Below are positions 18,797 to 28,638 of a stretch of 64,000 nt of DNA, piece after piece. The notes under the pieces are model-generated. The model worked only from the letters and a program-made list of their open reading frames with translations. It did no database searches and was not told the DNA's origin. Source of the stretch: an uncultured Planctomycetaceae bacterium (lineage in GTDB: Bacteria > Planctomycetota > Planctomycetia > Planctomycetales > Planctomycetaceae); NCBI GenBank assembly GCA_943787265.1, contig CALSLT010000006.1, forward strand, positions 434,001-498,000. Reading direction: 5' to 3'. Both the position numbers and the translations under genes were made by a program. Every line of letters starts with the position of its first letter. Positions within the stretch are counted from its first letter, which is position 1.

Positions 18797-19762
18797 CTAC
18801 GCAGCCGAATTGAGTACGTCGGCGATGAGTTGCTCAAGCGCCGCTTGTTCTCGTTCAGGGGTGAACTTTGGGGCGAGTTTTTTGACGTGAGCACACAGCA
18901 GCTCAAAGAAATCGGCGTCCGTTTCGAAACGGGCCATCAGTGACGTCAATTGTTTCGTCGACCCAACGTCAAAGTAGCCGGGATAGTTTTCTCCGAGCAA
19001 ACCGATCGAGCCGGAGATTCTTGAAGCAAGGATCGGGACCGATGCAGCAATCGCTTCCGAAACGACATTCGCTCCGCCTTCCATCTTTGACGAAAGAACC
19101 AGTAACCGGCTGCGGGCGAGCAGTTGGCGAGCTTTCCAACCGGGGGTCTCACCGAGCCATCGATACCGATCGTTGCGAGCCATCTCGTCGATCGCCCGCC
19201 GTTCCATCGCCGGAGTCAGTGCTGATCCGATATGCGTGATCTGAATTCTTGAATCGGCTGGAAGTTTCCGAGAAGCCAAGGCTGCTCGGAAAGGGTCTTT
19301 CACCGGTCGCAAATGTCCGGAGACACAGACCTCGAATGCACGTTTTAATCGTTGCGGCGCAGACTGTGGTCGAACGGCGGACTGCACGACGACGCGAACT
19401 TTCGGATGCAGTCGAGGAGGAAGTTCCCGGATCCCGTGACTCTGCAACAGGACGAGACGACTTGCTTTGTCCAACGCCGCAACTGCGGATTTGTTTCGAT
19501 GGATGTCTTCGTAAAGGTCCGTCCCGGTCAGCAGCAGAATGATCGGAGTCTCGGGTGACGCCTGGATGCAGCGATCGATTGATGATGCACTCTTTCGAGC
19601 GTGAAACGCGATGAGGACGTCGCATCGCTGGCCTGTGAATTCTTCAGCGATTCGAACGCGGTGCCCACTGGCTTTCAGGAGTCGCGACCACCGGTTGGCG
19701 GTAATGCGATTTCCCTTGCGGGAGCCTCGCGGAGCCGGGGTGACGATCAGAATTCGAGCCAC
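18797..19762 (-). CDS. senB: SenB-like selenosugar synthase (glycosyltransferase)
   Basis: 321 residues from a GTG at 19760-19762; an ATG at 19879 would overlap the upstream gene and add a non-conserved tail. The N-terminus ARILIVTPAPRGSRKGNRIT, then CDVLIAFHARKSASSI, ILLLTGTDLYEDIHRNKSA, HLRPVKDPFRAAL and SSKMEGGANVVSEAIAASVP match the family once called TIGR04348 and now known as SenB, which joins selenophosphate to UDP-N-acetyl sugars in selenoneine synthesis. The usual partners SenA (EgtB-like) and SenC (SelD-like) are not in this window, so substrate use is inferred. Probably cotranscribed with the SirB1-type gene 50 nt upstream. Confidence 0.75.
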   Translation of the reverse strand: MARILIVTPAPRGSRKGNRITANRWSRLLKASGHRVRIAEEFTGQRCDVLIAFHARKSASSIDRCIQASPETPIILLLTGTDLYEDIHRNKSAVAALDKASRLVLLQSHGIRELPPRLHPKVRVVVQSAVRPQSAPQRLKRAFEVCVSGHLRPVKDPFRAALASRKLPADSRIQITHIGSALTPAMERRAIDEMARNDRYRWLGETPGWKARQLLARSRLLVLSSKMEGGANVVSEAIAASVPILASRISGSIGLLGENYPGYFDVGSTKQLTSLMARFETDADFFELLCAHVKKLAPKFTPEREQAALEQLIADVLNSAA

Positions 19763-19811
19763 GGTCGCCGTCTGCCTTCTTTGACAAATCGTCTGAGGAA
19801 TCTGCGGCTGG

Positions 19812-20648
19812 TCAGTTCCAGCGAGGAATATCCTGTTTCGCTTGTTCGAGCTGACTGGTGAGGAACTCGCGATCTTCATCAGGGCACGAATTCAGCAGAG
19901 ACTTCAAAAGCCTCGCAGCCGTCGCCGAATGCTGAGCCTTAAACGCGATCAACGCCAGATCACGACGCAGTGGATAGCTGGCCGGGCTGAGAGCGACCAA
20001 TCGGTTTTGAACTTTCCACGCCGATGACCAGTCTTCGTTGCCAGCGTAGAACGTTCGCAGGTTGTTCAGCATCCGAATGACGATTGTCCGATCGTCGGCC
20101 GGCTCCAGGCTTCGCTCGACCTGATCTCGTCTCATTTGAGTTAGGTCGCTCAGCCAGTCAGTCGCTTCGTCTTCGGTTAGCAGCCGACCGTCGGAATACC
20201 CATCAAGAAAGATTGGGCCAGCTGCAGTTTCCGCCATCGTCAAAAAGTGCAGCGGCGACGACACTCCAGAAAGCGTCAGGCCAAGCCGATTGGCCACTTC
20301 CATATAGAGGAGCGACAGGCTGATCGGGATTCCGTGGCCGGTTTCGATGACGCGATTCAGAAAACTGCCATCAGCGGTGCGGTAGGCCGTTTCTGAACCG
20401 GTGACTTCGTGATCCATCGAAATTGACCGAGCGATAACTTCCAACTGCTCCTGCTCAGAATGCATCCCTCGGAAGTGCCCGGCCAGTTCCTGCTGACGCT
20501 GGTCGAACCAGTCGAGCGTCCTGGCAAAGTCGATTTCCGGGTACGCGTCTCGAGCGATTTCGAGATTGATCATCGTCAGGCTGCAGGGCTTCCGCGCCAG
20601 CAGTCGCTGAAAATGCTCGTCCTTTGAGAAATCGACTTCGGAATTCAT
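19812..20648 (-). CDS. SirB1-type transglutaminase-like / TPR protein
   Basis: 278 residues, no signal peptide. The core SFLNRVIETGHGIPISLSLL, then YMEVANRLGLTLSGVSSPLH, FLTMAETAAGPIFLDGYSDG is the transglutaminase-like region of the SirB1 family, and the C-terminus carries a tetratricopeptide-type helical pair (WSSAWKVQNRLVALSPASYP). In the position where true transglutaminases have a catalytic Cys there is Ser/Leu, so it is probably not an enzyme of that kind. SirB1 proteins are cytosolic and of unclear function. Upstream gene of the SenB-like gene, in the same direction. Confidence 0.8.
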   Translation of the reverse strand: MNSEVDFSKDEHFQRLLARKPCSLTMINLEIARDAYPEIDFARTLDWFDQRQQELAGHFRGMHSEQEQLEVIARSISMDHEVTGSETAYRTADGSFLNRVIETGHGIPISLSLLYMEVANRLGLTLSGVSSPLHFLTMAETAAGPIFLDGYSDGRLLTEDEATDWLSDLTQMRRDQVERSLEPADDRTIVIRMLNNLRTFYAGNEDWSSAWKVQNRLVALSPASYPLRRDLALIAFKAQHSATAARLLKSLLNSCPDEDREFLTSQLEQAKQDIPRWN

Positions 20649-20819
20649 AAGTTGAACGTCTGGCCTGAGTTTCTGGCAGCTTGCGAGGAGGGATCGTAGC
20701 GGGGGCTATTTTTTTTGGGTACCTTCCCCGAACTCTCGTCGAAACTGTTCGGTCCATCGAAAATGGTCATCGACACTGATTACCGAATCATCATGAGCTG
20801 ACCAAAAGAGGCACTCCAA

Positions 20820-21521
20820 TTGGCTGACAAAGTTGCATTAATCACGGCAGCGGGCAGTGGTATGGGTGCCGCAATTGCGCGAAAACTCGCCAATCTCGAC
20901 TACAAGGTAGCGATCCTGTCTTCGTCAGGCCGGGGCGAAGAACTCGCCGTCGAACTGGGCGGTGTCGGGGTGACTGGTTCGAACCAGAATACGGCTGACC
21001 TCAAACGACTCGTCGATACGGCAATGGAATCGTTTGGCAGAATCGACGTTGTCGTCAACAGCGCTGGTCATGGGCCCAAAGGAAAACTGCTCGACATCAG
21101 CGACGATGACTGGCACTTGGCGATGGATGTCTATTTTCTCAACGTTGTACAAATTGCGAGACTTGTCACCCCGATTATGGAATCGCTCGGAGGTGGCGCG
21201 CTCGTCAATATTTCCACGTTTGCAGCATTCGAACCGGATCCTGCGTTTCCAACGTCTGGTGCGATTCGCGCGAGCCTTGCTGCTTTCACGAAGTTATTCT
21301 CCGATGAGTACGCAGCTGCAAATATCCGAATGAACAATATCCTGCCCGGGTTTGTCGACAGCCTGCCCGAGAAGGAACATTTTCGCAGCCGTATTCCGAT
21401 GGGCCGTTACGGCACGACCGACGAAATTGCCGAAACCGTAGCGTTTCTTCTGTCCGACGGAGCGAGGTACATTACCGGTCAGAACATCCGCGTCGATGGT
21501 GGAATTACGCGATCCGTTTGA
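20820..21521 (+). CDS. SDR-family oxidoreductase with altered active site
   Basis: 233 residues from a TTG with GAGG about ten bases upstream. Rossmann nucleotide motif ALITAAGSGMGAAIA, then VVNSAGHGPKG (NNAG position) and a C-terminal SDR signature ARYITGQNIRVDGGI. The catalytic YxxxK is replaced: the segment reads FPTSGAIRASLAAFTKLF, where Ser takes the Tyr position and Arg the Lys position. Typical SDRs need Tyr and Lys for hydride transfer, so this protein either uses another mechanism or has lost the classical reaction. It precedes nadA by 67 nt in the same direction. Length is normal for the family. Confidence 0.88.
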   Translation: MADKVALITAAGSGMGAAIARKLANLDYKVAILSSSGRGEELAVELGGVGVTGSNQNTADLKRLVDTAMESFGRIDVVVNSAGHGPKGKLLDISDDDWHLAMDVYFLNVVQIARLVTPIMESLGGGALVNISTFAAFEPDPAFPTSGAIRASLAAFTKLFSDEYAAANIRMNNILPGFVDSLPEKEHFRSRIPMGRYGTTDEIAETVAFLLSDGARYITGQNIRVDGGITRSV

Positions 21522-21588
21522 AGGCTGTAAGCGATCTCTGAAATTGTTTTTGACTGGCAGTTCGACTGCCGGATTCTGGAGTTGAGTC

Positions 21589-22578
21589 ATGTCTGTTGGT
21601 GTGCCTGGTGTCCTGACTGAAATCGACGAAGATCCGTTTGACCTGATCGAGGAAATTGAACAGCTCAAGCGCGACAAGGACGTCAGCATTCTCGCTCATT
21701 ACTACGTCGATGGCGAAATTCAGGATGTGGCTGATTTTGTTGGCGACAGTTTGAAGCTAGCTCGCGACGCGACGACGGTTACAACCTCGACGATCCTTTT
21801 CAGCGGCGTTCACTTCATGGCTGAGACAGCCAAGATGTTGAACCGCGAAAAGCGAGTCCTTCTTCCCGACATGCTGGCAGGATGCTCGCTGGCAGAAAGT
21901 TGTCAGCCGGAAGCGTTGAAGAAGTTTCAGGATGAGCTGCGGGCCGAAGGCCGCGATTTCGAAACGGTCGCCTACATCAACACTTCGGCGGCGGTGAAGT
22001 CACTTTGCGACTGGATTGTGACCAGCGGAAACGCTCGCGAGATTGTCGAACGAGTTCCTGAAGGCAAAGAAATTCTCTTCGCACCGGACCAGCATCTCGG
22101 TCGATATCTTTCAGAAGTCACCGGCCGGGAAATGATCCTCTGGCCAGGCTCGTGCATGGTTCACGAAGTTTTCAGTATCCAGGACTTGTTGACGGCAAAG
22201 CGCAAGAACGATGGCTGCGCCGTGCTTGCTCATCCAGAATGCCCGCAGAACATTCTGGAACTCAGCGACTTCATCGGCGGCACCGAAGCCATGCGTCGAC
22301 ACGTGATGGCGTTGGAAGAGCCGCAAACGTTTCTGATCGCCACCGAAGCCAACATGATTCATCCGCTGGAGAAGTCGGCTCCGCAGCACAAGTACATCCC
22401 GGTGCCTGGCATCATGGCAGATTCCGGCGAAACGTGTGCATGCAACCGGTGTCCGCACATGGCTCGCAACACGTTGCAAGCCGTCCGCAATTGTCTTCGT
22501 GACGAGACGCCGGAAATTGAGTGGCAGCCATTCTTCGAAGACGCTCGCGAAGTCGTCGCGAAGAGCTTGCTTAACTAG
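21589..22578 (+). CDS. nadA: Quinolinate synthase NadA
   Basis: 329 residues; GGAG precedes the ATG. Condenses iminoaspartate and dihydroxyacetone phosphate to quinolinate in NAD synthesis, using a [4Fe-4S] cluster. Seen: [80 protein letters not shown] and [20 protein letters not shown]; the cysteines in the first, third-last and last of these positions fit the cluster ligands of NadA. Cytosolic. No nadB or nadC is next to it; the neighbours are an SDR and a PhyH-like protein. Length matches the longer bacterial NadA type. Confidence 0.95.
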   Translation: MSVGVPGVLTEIDEDPFDLIEEIEQLKRDKDVSILAHYYVDGEIQDVADFVGDSLKLARDATTVTTSTILFSGVHFMAETAKMLNREKRVLLPDMLAGCSLAESCQPEALKKFQDELRAEGRDFETVAYINTSAAVKSLCDWIVTSGNAREIVERVPEGKEILFAPDQHLGRYLSEVTGREMILWPGSCMVHEVFSIQDLLTAKRKNDGCAVLAHPECPQNILELSDFIGGTEAMRRHVMALEEPQTFLIATEANMIHPLEKSAPQHKYIPVPGIMADSGETCACNRCPHMARNTLQAVRNCLRDETPEIEWQPFFEDAREVVAKSLLN

Positions 22579-22599
22579 ACAAGTTGTGGAGCGATCACG

Positions 22600-23385
22600 A
22601 TGCCGCTTCCGGACTTGCAGCAAGCGAAACGCGAACTGGACGAACGCGGCTTTGTTGTTCTGCCGGGCTTTATCGATCCCACCTGGCTGAATGACTTGCA
22701 ACGGGCAACGGAGAGTCTGTTTGATCTGGAAGGTGCGGAGGCCGGTTCGGAGTTCAAAACTGAAACTGGTAGCCGGCGACTGGCGAACCTCGTTAACAAG
22801 GGCGAAGTATTTCAGCGTGTTGTCGCCGAGCCTCGTTTGCTCAGCTTCATCGAACTGGTACTCGGAGACGAGTTCAAACTCAGTAGCCTGAATGCTCGAT
22901 CCGCAAATCCTCACAATAAGGTCAGTCAGCCACTCCACGCCGATATGGGAGCGATCGCCGACGAACAGGGTTACTGGGTGTGCAATTCCGTGTGGATGCT
23001 CGACGATTTCACCGAGGAGAATGGTCCGATTCGGGTGGTGCCGGGTTCGCACCGCTGGAAGCAGTTGCCGCAGGACGCGATGGAAGCTCCAACCGACTCG
23101 CACCCTGACGAAGAAATCATCACCGGGCCGGCGGGCACCGTTGTGATCATGAATGCTCATGCCTGGCACGGCGGCACCGCCAATCGCACAGACTTTCCCA
23201 GAACGGCATTGCACGCTTTTTACGCCCGTCGAGACAAGCCTCAGCAGCAGTATCAGCGTGAGTTGCTGTCCGAATCAGTTCAGGCCTCGTTGAATGCCGA
23301 CCTGCGAAAGATTCTCGCTCTGGACGACCGGTTGAACGACGAAGTCACAAAGAACTGCCAGCAACGCAGCGGGTTTCTGACGTAG
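22600..23385 (+). CDS. Phytanoyl-CoA dioxygenase (PhyH) family protein
   Basis: 261 residues. An Fe(II)/2-oxoglutarate oxygenase: the metal-binding HxD is H113-A-D115 in LHADMGAIADEQGYW, and the distal His lies in MNAHAWHGGTANRTDFPR, with an Arg behind it for 2-oxoglutarate. DFTEENGPIRVVPGSHRW is the characteristic PhyH segment before the distal His. The active site is complete, so it should be an active hydroxylase; the substrate is unknown. Starts 21 nt after nadA, so it is probably in the same transcript. A hairpin just after the stop may end that transcript. Confidence 0.9.
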   Translation: MPLPDLQQAKRELDERGFVVLPGFIDPTWLNDLQRATESLFDLEGAEAGSEFKTETGSRRLANLVNKGEVFQRVVAEPRLLSFIELVLGDEFKLSSLNARSANPHNKVSQPLHADMGAIADEQGYWVCNSVWMLDDFTEENGPIRVVPGSHRWKQLPQDAMEAPTDSHPDEEIITGPAGTVVIMNAHAWHGGTANRTDFPRTALHAFYARRDKPQQQYQRELLSESVQASLNADLRKILALDDRLNDEVTKNCQQRSGFLT

Positions 23386-23394
23386 ACTGCGAGC

Positions 23395-23416
23395 GGCAAA
23401 CCTTTCTCCGTTTGCC
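23395..23416 (+). terminator. Short hairpin after the PhyH gene
   Basis: GGCAAAC (23395-23401) and GTTTGCC (23410-23416) form a perfect 7-bp stem with an 8-nt loop, 10 nt after the PhyH stop. No T-run follows, so a role as terminator is only suggested by position. Confidence 0.4.
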
Positions 23417-23614
23417 TGTTCGGTCATGTCGGATGTTGCGATTACGCAACAAGCCGGCACGGGACGACCCGATGTGAACATTGGCAACAAATGATTCACC
23501 GTCTGTTGTTGATTCTGCTCCGCCGGGAATCGTAGTCTGCACAGCTTCATCTCCTTGTTTTCATTTCATACTTATTCGCCGCTTCTCCCTTATCTCGAAT
23601 GCGCTGAGGCTCTT

Positions 23615-26600
23615 GTGACAGATCCCAAAGACCAGGATGAAGTTCCATCGGATGATTCCGGCGAGACTTCGAATGATGTTTCCAGCTCCAACGATGCCGC
23701 CGAATCACCGGCTGATGAGTCTCAGGCTGAGGCTTCTGAGTCGACGCCAACATCCGCAGAAGATGGGGACGAGCCGAGCTCGGAAGTCGAGGCTGGCAGC
23801 ACGGAATCGCCAGACGCCCAGCCCGAAGGCACGAGCGGCGATAACGCGGCCGATGAAGACGCTGACGAAGAAGACGATCTGCCCGAATGGGAACCGTTGT
23901 CTCCGGAGATCGTCGAGGATGAAGCCATTCGAGGCGACTTCATGCTGCGGTGGGCGGTCATCCTGCTCGCCTTCCTGCTCGGATGTCGGCACATCGCTGA
24001 CACCGTCACGCTTGTACGAATCAAAACGGGACAGCATCTGGCGGCGAACGGAATTCTGCCGCCTGCAAATGATGTATTTTCCTACACAGCCGCTGATCAG
24101 CCGTGGGTCAACCTGGGCTGGCTGTTCGATCTGATGATCGCTGGCGTGTTCGGAGTCGGCGGAGCCGCCGGGCTGACGTTGTTGACAGCCCTGGCCGCCG
24201 GCGCAACGTTTTACTTTTTGCACGGAATCACTCGCGACGATCTTCCCACCTGGTGGACTTCGGTTTGTGCCGGTGTTGCATTACTGATGGTGAATCTGCA
24301 GTTCACCGCTCTGCCTCAAGTAATCACGTTGCTCGGGGTGGCGTGGATGCTGCACGGGTTGCACTCGTGGTCGCAGACGGGCAAGCAATCGACACTGTGG
24401 TGCCTGGCGGGTTCTCTGGCGGTGTGGAGCAATCTCGATCCGCGCGCGTTTATTGGCTGGCTCATCCTGCTGGCCTGGCTGGCCGGAACCGCGATCGGTC
24501 AGAAGTCCGGTCGAGGTTCAATCCACGAAAGTGCTTCGCTCAAAGGTCTGGCGATGGCAACCGGAGCTGGATTCGTCGCGTTGATGGTCAACCCTTTCGG
24601 ATGGCATGCCATTCTTTCTCCGATCCAGCTTTATGGAGTCGAAATGCCGGCTCTGGCCCAGTACGCAGGGCGAGTCCAACTTCCACACGAACTTCAACTT
24701 GTTCCCCTGTTTGACTCAGCCGTCTGGAAAAATCTAAACCTGCACACAATTGCTGCCGTGACGATTGCCGTCGTGGCCGCAGTGACCAGTTTCATGAATT
24801 TTTCGCGACTGAACGTTGGACTGTTTGCAACGTACGTTGCCGTACTTGGACTTTCAATCGCGTGCTCACATGAGCTCGGAGCGTTGGCTCTGGTTTCGTG
24901 CGTACTCGCTGCACTGAATGGCCAGGACTGGTACCGAGCCAATTGCCGACAGGAATACACCATTGAGACGATGGAAGTGCTGTGGTCAAGAGCTGGACGA
25001 GCCGTCACGGTGCTCGGCTTCGCGGCGATCGCGTTTCTGGCAATTAGCGGCCGCCTGATGGGACCGGATGGTCGTCGTGTCGGGCTCGGCTTCTCCCCAC
25101 TTCTGGCAGCGACGATCGACGCTACCGAAGACGAAATTGAGCAGTTGCCAGAAGGACGCATCTTTACATTCCGGCTTGACCAGGCGGACGTCTTGCTTTG
25201 GCACGGCGTTCCTTCGTTCGTCGACAGCCGAGTCGGAATCTTCTCCGGAGGCGACAACGACATTCTCAGGACTCATAACAAAGCACGTTATGCATTGCGG
25301 CAAGGCGCGGTGAATCCTGCATCTGCAGATCCCGCTTCTGGAAATCCCGTCAAAGATTCTGACAGCTGGCTCGGAAAACGAGAATTGTGGCAGGTGCCGT
25401 TCGACGAGTACCAGGTCAATCTGGTTACCCCGCGGATGTGGGGAACGAGCCCGGATTACGACTCGTACTTCGATCTTGTCGCATCGCCAGAATGGGATCT
25501 CGTCGCACTTGGCGCTTCGACGGCATTCTTTGCTCAAGCGAAACCAGCTCCCGGTGAACAGCTTTCGAACCTTAATCTTGGCTTTTTCAAAAAACTGGCA
25601 TTTGAAGACTGCCGTGCGAAGTCAGACATCGAAACTCGAGTTGAGTGGCCGCGACCGGTCTCGAACTATCAGCAGTTTCTATCTTTGCCGACTCTTCCAG
25701 TTTCAAACTTCTCACAAAAAGCCAGACATGAACTAGCCTATCTTTCTGCAGTGGCGAACGGGGGCCTGCCGTTGGAGCGGGGTGACGCGATGGGACTTGC
25801 CATCCTAGCGCTTCGCGACGCCGCAGCTGGCATCAGCGAAGAAGCAGACAACGCCCAGATATTCAGTATTCAGGCAGACGTTCACGGTATTCTGCAAAGT
25901 CTCGAATCGAATCTGATGGCCGAGTATCAGCTGCCCAACCCTACACAGCAGAGGTACTACCAACGGCTTTACGCAATGCAGCAAGCTCTGGTCATAGAGC
26001 CAGAGAACCTGCAGCTTCTGTTTGGGGCGGCTCAACTCTACCAGTCGGCCGGACGCGTCGACTTGACGCTTAAGATGGTCGAACGTGCGCTGGCCGTGAT
26101 ACGTCAACTCGCCGATTCTGAACTGAATGATCAAGTCCTTCAGTTCGCTCGGCAGCTTAACCAAATGAAGCAGCAGATCGCTCCGCAAGTTGAGGAAACC
26201 GACGGGCGCGTTGATGAGGCAATCCAGCAGGACGATGTCGATCGAGCCCAGCTTGCAGCAGCGTTGAATCAAGCAGGCTTTGCAGGTCGGGCACTACAGG
26301 TTCTGGAAGACGATCGACTCGCCGTCGCCGGAAACCAAATGGCAGAGCTCCAGCTTGCGTTTCTGCTGGCCGAAACCGGACGGCTGGAAGAGGCCAGCGC
26401 GATGTTCGCAACCTTCGAACAAATGGGGAATCCGATCAGCATTCCGTTGACTGCCGTTCTTCAGGCCTGCTGGCTCGATATGGCCCTGGGCGACTATCAA
26501 AGCGTGGTCAGACGGTGCACCGAGCGGATTCAGCAACTCAAATCAGCCAGTACTCAAGCGCTGCTGGCCACTGTTCCGTTTGCAATGCCTTCTCCGCAGT

Positions 26601-27013
26601 TTCTCGGAGAAAGCAATACCTGGCCGGCAACTCAAACGCTGATATCGTCGCGAACGATGATGGAAACTGCGGTGGAGATTTCGATCCTGCAGTGGACCAG
26701 TGCTATGGCAAACCTCGAAGCCGGCGAGTGCATGGCGGCCGCGGAGTTGTTAAGGACTTTAATAGACGATTTTCCAGAAAGCCAGTTTCGGCCACTTGTG
26801 AAAGTCTGGTTGCACGCGATGACCGATGAAGAAATCCCAGACATCCCGCCAGATCTTGAGCCCGGAATCATGTTCAATGATGATTCAGATTTAGTCGCTC
26901 GACCTGGGCCAGCGAATTCGAGCAGTGATCCTGATTCTGCGTCAGAGCACCCCAACGGCGATAGCTCGCCAGCCAATACTGATGCGAAATCATCCGAAAC
27001 GGAAGGAAGCTAA
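23615..27013 (+). CDS. Polytopic membrane protein with C-terminal helical repeats (set 1)
   Basis: 1132 residues from a GTG preceded by GAGG; a TTG at 23555 would add 20 residues. The first about 105 residues are Glu/Asp/Ser-rich and cytosolic. Then about ten hydrophobic segments, beginning FMLRWAVILLAFLLGC, with a loop QPWVNLGWLFDLMIAGVFG resembling GT-C-type membrane glycosyltransferases. A soluble region follows (LLWHGVPSFVDSRVGIFSGG), then TPR-like helices (LLFGAAQLYQSAGRVDLTLK) and an acidic tail. A shorter relative with the same order lies at 35980-38130. Each is followed by a seven-haem cytochrome gene, so the two act in the same system. A glycosyltransferase activity is not shown. Confidence 0.8.
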   Translation: MTDPKDQDEVPSDDSGETSNDVSSSNDAAESPADESQAEASESTPTSAEDGDEPSSEVEAGSTESPDAQPEGTSGDNAADEDADEEDDLPEWEPLSPEIVEDEAIRGDFMLRWAVILLAFLLGCRHIADTVTLVRIKTGQHLAANGILPPANDVFSYTAADQPWVNLGWLFDLMIAGVFGVGGAAGLTLLTALAAGATFYFLHGITRDDLPTWWTSVCAGVALLMVNLQFTALPQVITLLGVAWMLHGLHSWSQTGKQSTLWCLAGSLAVWSNLDPRAFIGWLILLAWLAGTAIGQKSGRGSIHESASLKGLAMATGAGFVALMVNPFGWHAILSPIQLYGVEMPALAQYAGRVQLPHELQLVPLFDSAVWKNLNLHTIAAVTIAVVAAVTSFMNFSRLNVGLFATYVAVLGLSIACSHELGALALVSCVLAALNGQDWYRANCRQEYTIETMEVLWSRAGRAVTVLGFAAIAFLAISGRLMGPDGRRVGLGFSPLLAATIDATEDEIEQLPEGRIFTFRLDQADVLLWHGVPSFVDSRVGIFSGGDNDILRTHNKARYALRQGAVNPASADPASGNPVKDSDSWLGKRELWQVPFDEYQVNLVTPRMWGTSPDYDSYFDLVASPEWDLVALGASTAFFAQAKPAPGEQLSNLNLGFFKKLAFEDCRAKSDIETRVEWPRPVSNYQQFLSLPTLPVSNFSQKARHELAYLSAVANGGLPLERGDAMGLAILALRDAAAGISEEADNAQIFSIQADVHGILQSLESNLMAEYQLPNPTQQRYYQRLYAMQQALVIEPENLQLLFGAAQLYQSAGRVDLTLKMVERALAVIRQLADSELNDQVLQFARQLNQMKQQIAPQVEETDGRVDEAIQQDDVDRAQLAAALNQAGFAGRALQVLEDDRLAVAGNQMAELQLAFLLAETGRLEEASAMFATFEQMGNPISIPLTAVLQACWLDMALGDYQSVVRRCTERIQQLKSASTQALLATVPFAMPSPQFLGESNTWPATQTLISSRTMMETAVEISILQWTSAMANLEAGECMAAAELLRTLIDDFPESQFRPLVKVWLHAMTDEEIPDIPPDLEPGIMFNDDSDLVARPGPANSSSDPDSASEHPNGDSSPANTDAKSSETEGS

Positions 27014-27070
27014 GCTTCAAACCATTTGGAAAGGTTTCGCAACGACCATGAAAACGAGGTTCGCGTTTTG

Positions 27071-28360
27071 ATGCTACCGCGATCCAGAAAACTCTCTCAG
27101 CCGCTGACCAGACTACTTTTCGCCGTCGGTACTATCGCGTTGGCAAGTCTGTGGCTCGCAAATCTGCAGAGAGGTTCCCATGACGCGGCTCCGGTCAACC
27201 AGCCTGTCGACGAAATTCGATCGTCTGCTAATGAAGCGAGTTTCGCAGGAACAACGCGGTGCGCAGAGTGTCACGCCGACAAAGCGGCAGACCACGCAAC
27301 CAGCGGCCACTCCAAAACGTTTCACATGGTGGAAGACCTTTCGATTCCGACGCAACTTGATGGTCGAACTTACGTCGATCCAATTCGCCAGACGAGCCTG
27401 AAGTACGAAAAAGAAGGCGACGGACTTTCCGTACTCATTCCTGAAGTCTTCGGTAAGGATCGGTTTCCGCTGCAGTACGCCCTGGGATCAGGTATGAATG
27501 CGTTTACATTTCTCACGCTAGTCCCGGGGCCCGACGGAGACGCCGTCGGAATCGAGCATCGGGTCAGTCTATTTTCAGAGGCCGGAACTAATAGAACTGA
27601 GGTTCCCGGCGGCGCACTCGGTCTGACTCCAGGACAAATAAACAAGCCGATTAACGAAGAGATTGACCATTTCGGTCACATAGTCAGTGGCAAAGCCTTG
27701 ACAGATTGTGTCCGATGCCACACGACCACTGCCGAAATTCGGGGAGGCGAAGTCGCCAATCTCATCCCGAATGTGGGTTGCGAAAGCTGCCACGGGCCCG
27801 GCGGCGAGCATATCGCACAAATGAAGAACAACCGTTTAACAGGAATAGACGCTCTTCATCCAAGCGGCAGACGCCTCGGCAAAATGTTCACAGAAAGCTG
27901 GTCAGCAAAAGACGAGATCAAACTGTGCGGTCAGTGCCATCGCTTACCGGAAGATGTGCCAGCCAAACGGATATCCCCCTACCACCCAAGCACAATCCGT
28001 TTTCAGCCTGTTGGCATTCTGCAGTCACGATGTTTTCTGGAATCGGAGAATACGTTGTCCTGTTCCGTTTGTCACGATCCACATTTGCACTCATCTGCAA
28101 GACAAACGTCAGCCTACGAAGACAGATGCCGGTCTTGCCACTCAATTGATCAAAACCAACAGGGAACTAATTGTCCCGTTTCACCTACAAAGAACTGCAT
28201 TGGGTGCCACATGCCGGCGATTGAGATTCACCCGGGCGTCTTTTTTCACGATCATTGGATACGAATTCGTGACGAGAAGCAGGCTGCACCTAACTCAGTA
28301 AAAATCGTCCCTGCTAATGCTGCGGGCCACGACGGACCGACGATATTGGTTTCAGAGTGA
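27071..28360 (+). CDS. Heptahaem c-type cytochrome (set 1)
   Basis: 429 residues from the ATG at 27071; a TTG at 27026 would add 15. N-terminal signal/anchor (LLFAVGTIALASLWLA). Seven CXXCH motifs in order: CAECH, CVRCH, CESCH, CGQCH, CSVCH, CRSCH and CIGCH. The first lies in CAECHADKAADHATSGHSK, which resembles the cytochrome c-554-type domain. Extra histidines (GHSKTFHMV, HDHWIRIR) can serve as distal ligands. Attachment of seven haems outside the cytoplasmic membrane is expected. The gene follows the membrane/TPR gene by 57 nt and is paralogous to the gene at 38120-39259. Electron transfer is sure as a role; donor and acceptor are unknown. Confidence 0.92.
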   Translation: MLPRSRKLSQPLTRLLFAVGTIALASLWLANLQRGSHDAAPVNQPVDEIRSSANEASFAGTTRCAECHADKAADHATSGHSKTFHMVEDLSIPTQLDGRTYVDPIRQTSLKYEKEGDGLSVLIPEVFGKDRFPLQYALGSGMNAFTFLTLVPGPDGDAVGIEHRVSLFSEAGTNRTEVPGGALGLTPGQINKPINEEIDHFGHIVSGKALTDCVRCHTTTAEIRGGEVANLIPNVGCESCHGPGGEHIAQMKNNRLTGIDALHPSGRRLGKMFTESWSAKDEIKLCGQCHRLPEDVPAKRISPYHPSTIRFQPVGILQSRCFLESENTLSCSVCHDPHLHSSARQTSAYEDRCRSCHSIDQNQQGTNCPVSPTKNCIGCHMPAIEIHPGVFFHDHWIRIRDEKQAAPNSVKIVPANAAGHDGPTILVSE

Positions 28361-28638
28361 AACTGACTCGCACAGGCGATTTCATTTTTGAGCGTTTACG
28401 ACTTTTTCGCAGAATCGAAGACTTGAACGCGAACACTGCACCATCGTAATCTAGTAAGAATTAGCGACATATTGACGAATTCCCTCATGGCTGACACGAC
28501 GCTTCCCACCCAAACCCCAACAATCATCCTACCTGTCGTTGGGATGCCAGCACTTTAATTTTCGGTTTCTGACGGGCCGAAGTCACGCTTTATTGATCAT
28601 CCATTTAGTTTGCACATTCCCGTAAAGGACTGGCTGCC

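Noticed and set aside
22111..23214. Open frame of 367 codons on the minus strand across nadA and the PhyH gene
   Set aside because: Both plus-strand genes are firmly identified; the translated antisense product has no recognisable motif and spans two genes.
27048..27071. Seven-codon leader frame (MKTRFAF) whose TGA overlaps the cytochrome ATG as TGATG
   Set aside because: Could be a coupling leader, but there is no Shine-Dalgarno site before it and no comparison to support conservation.
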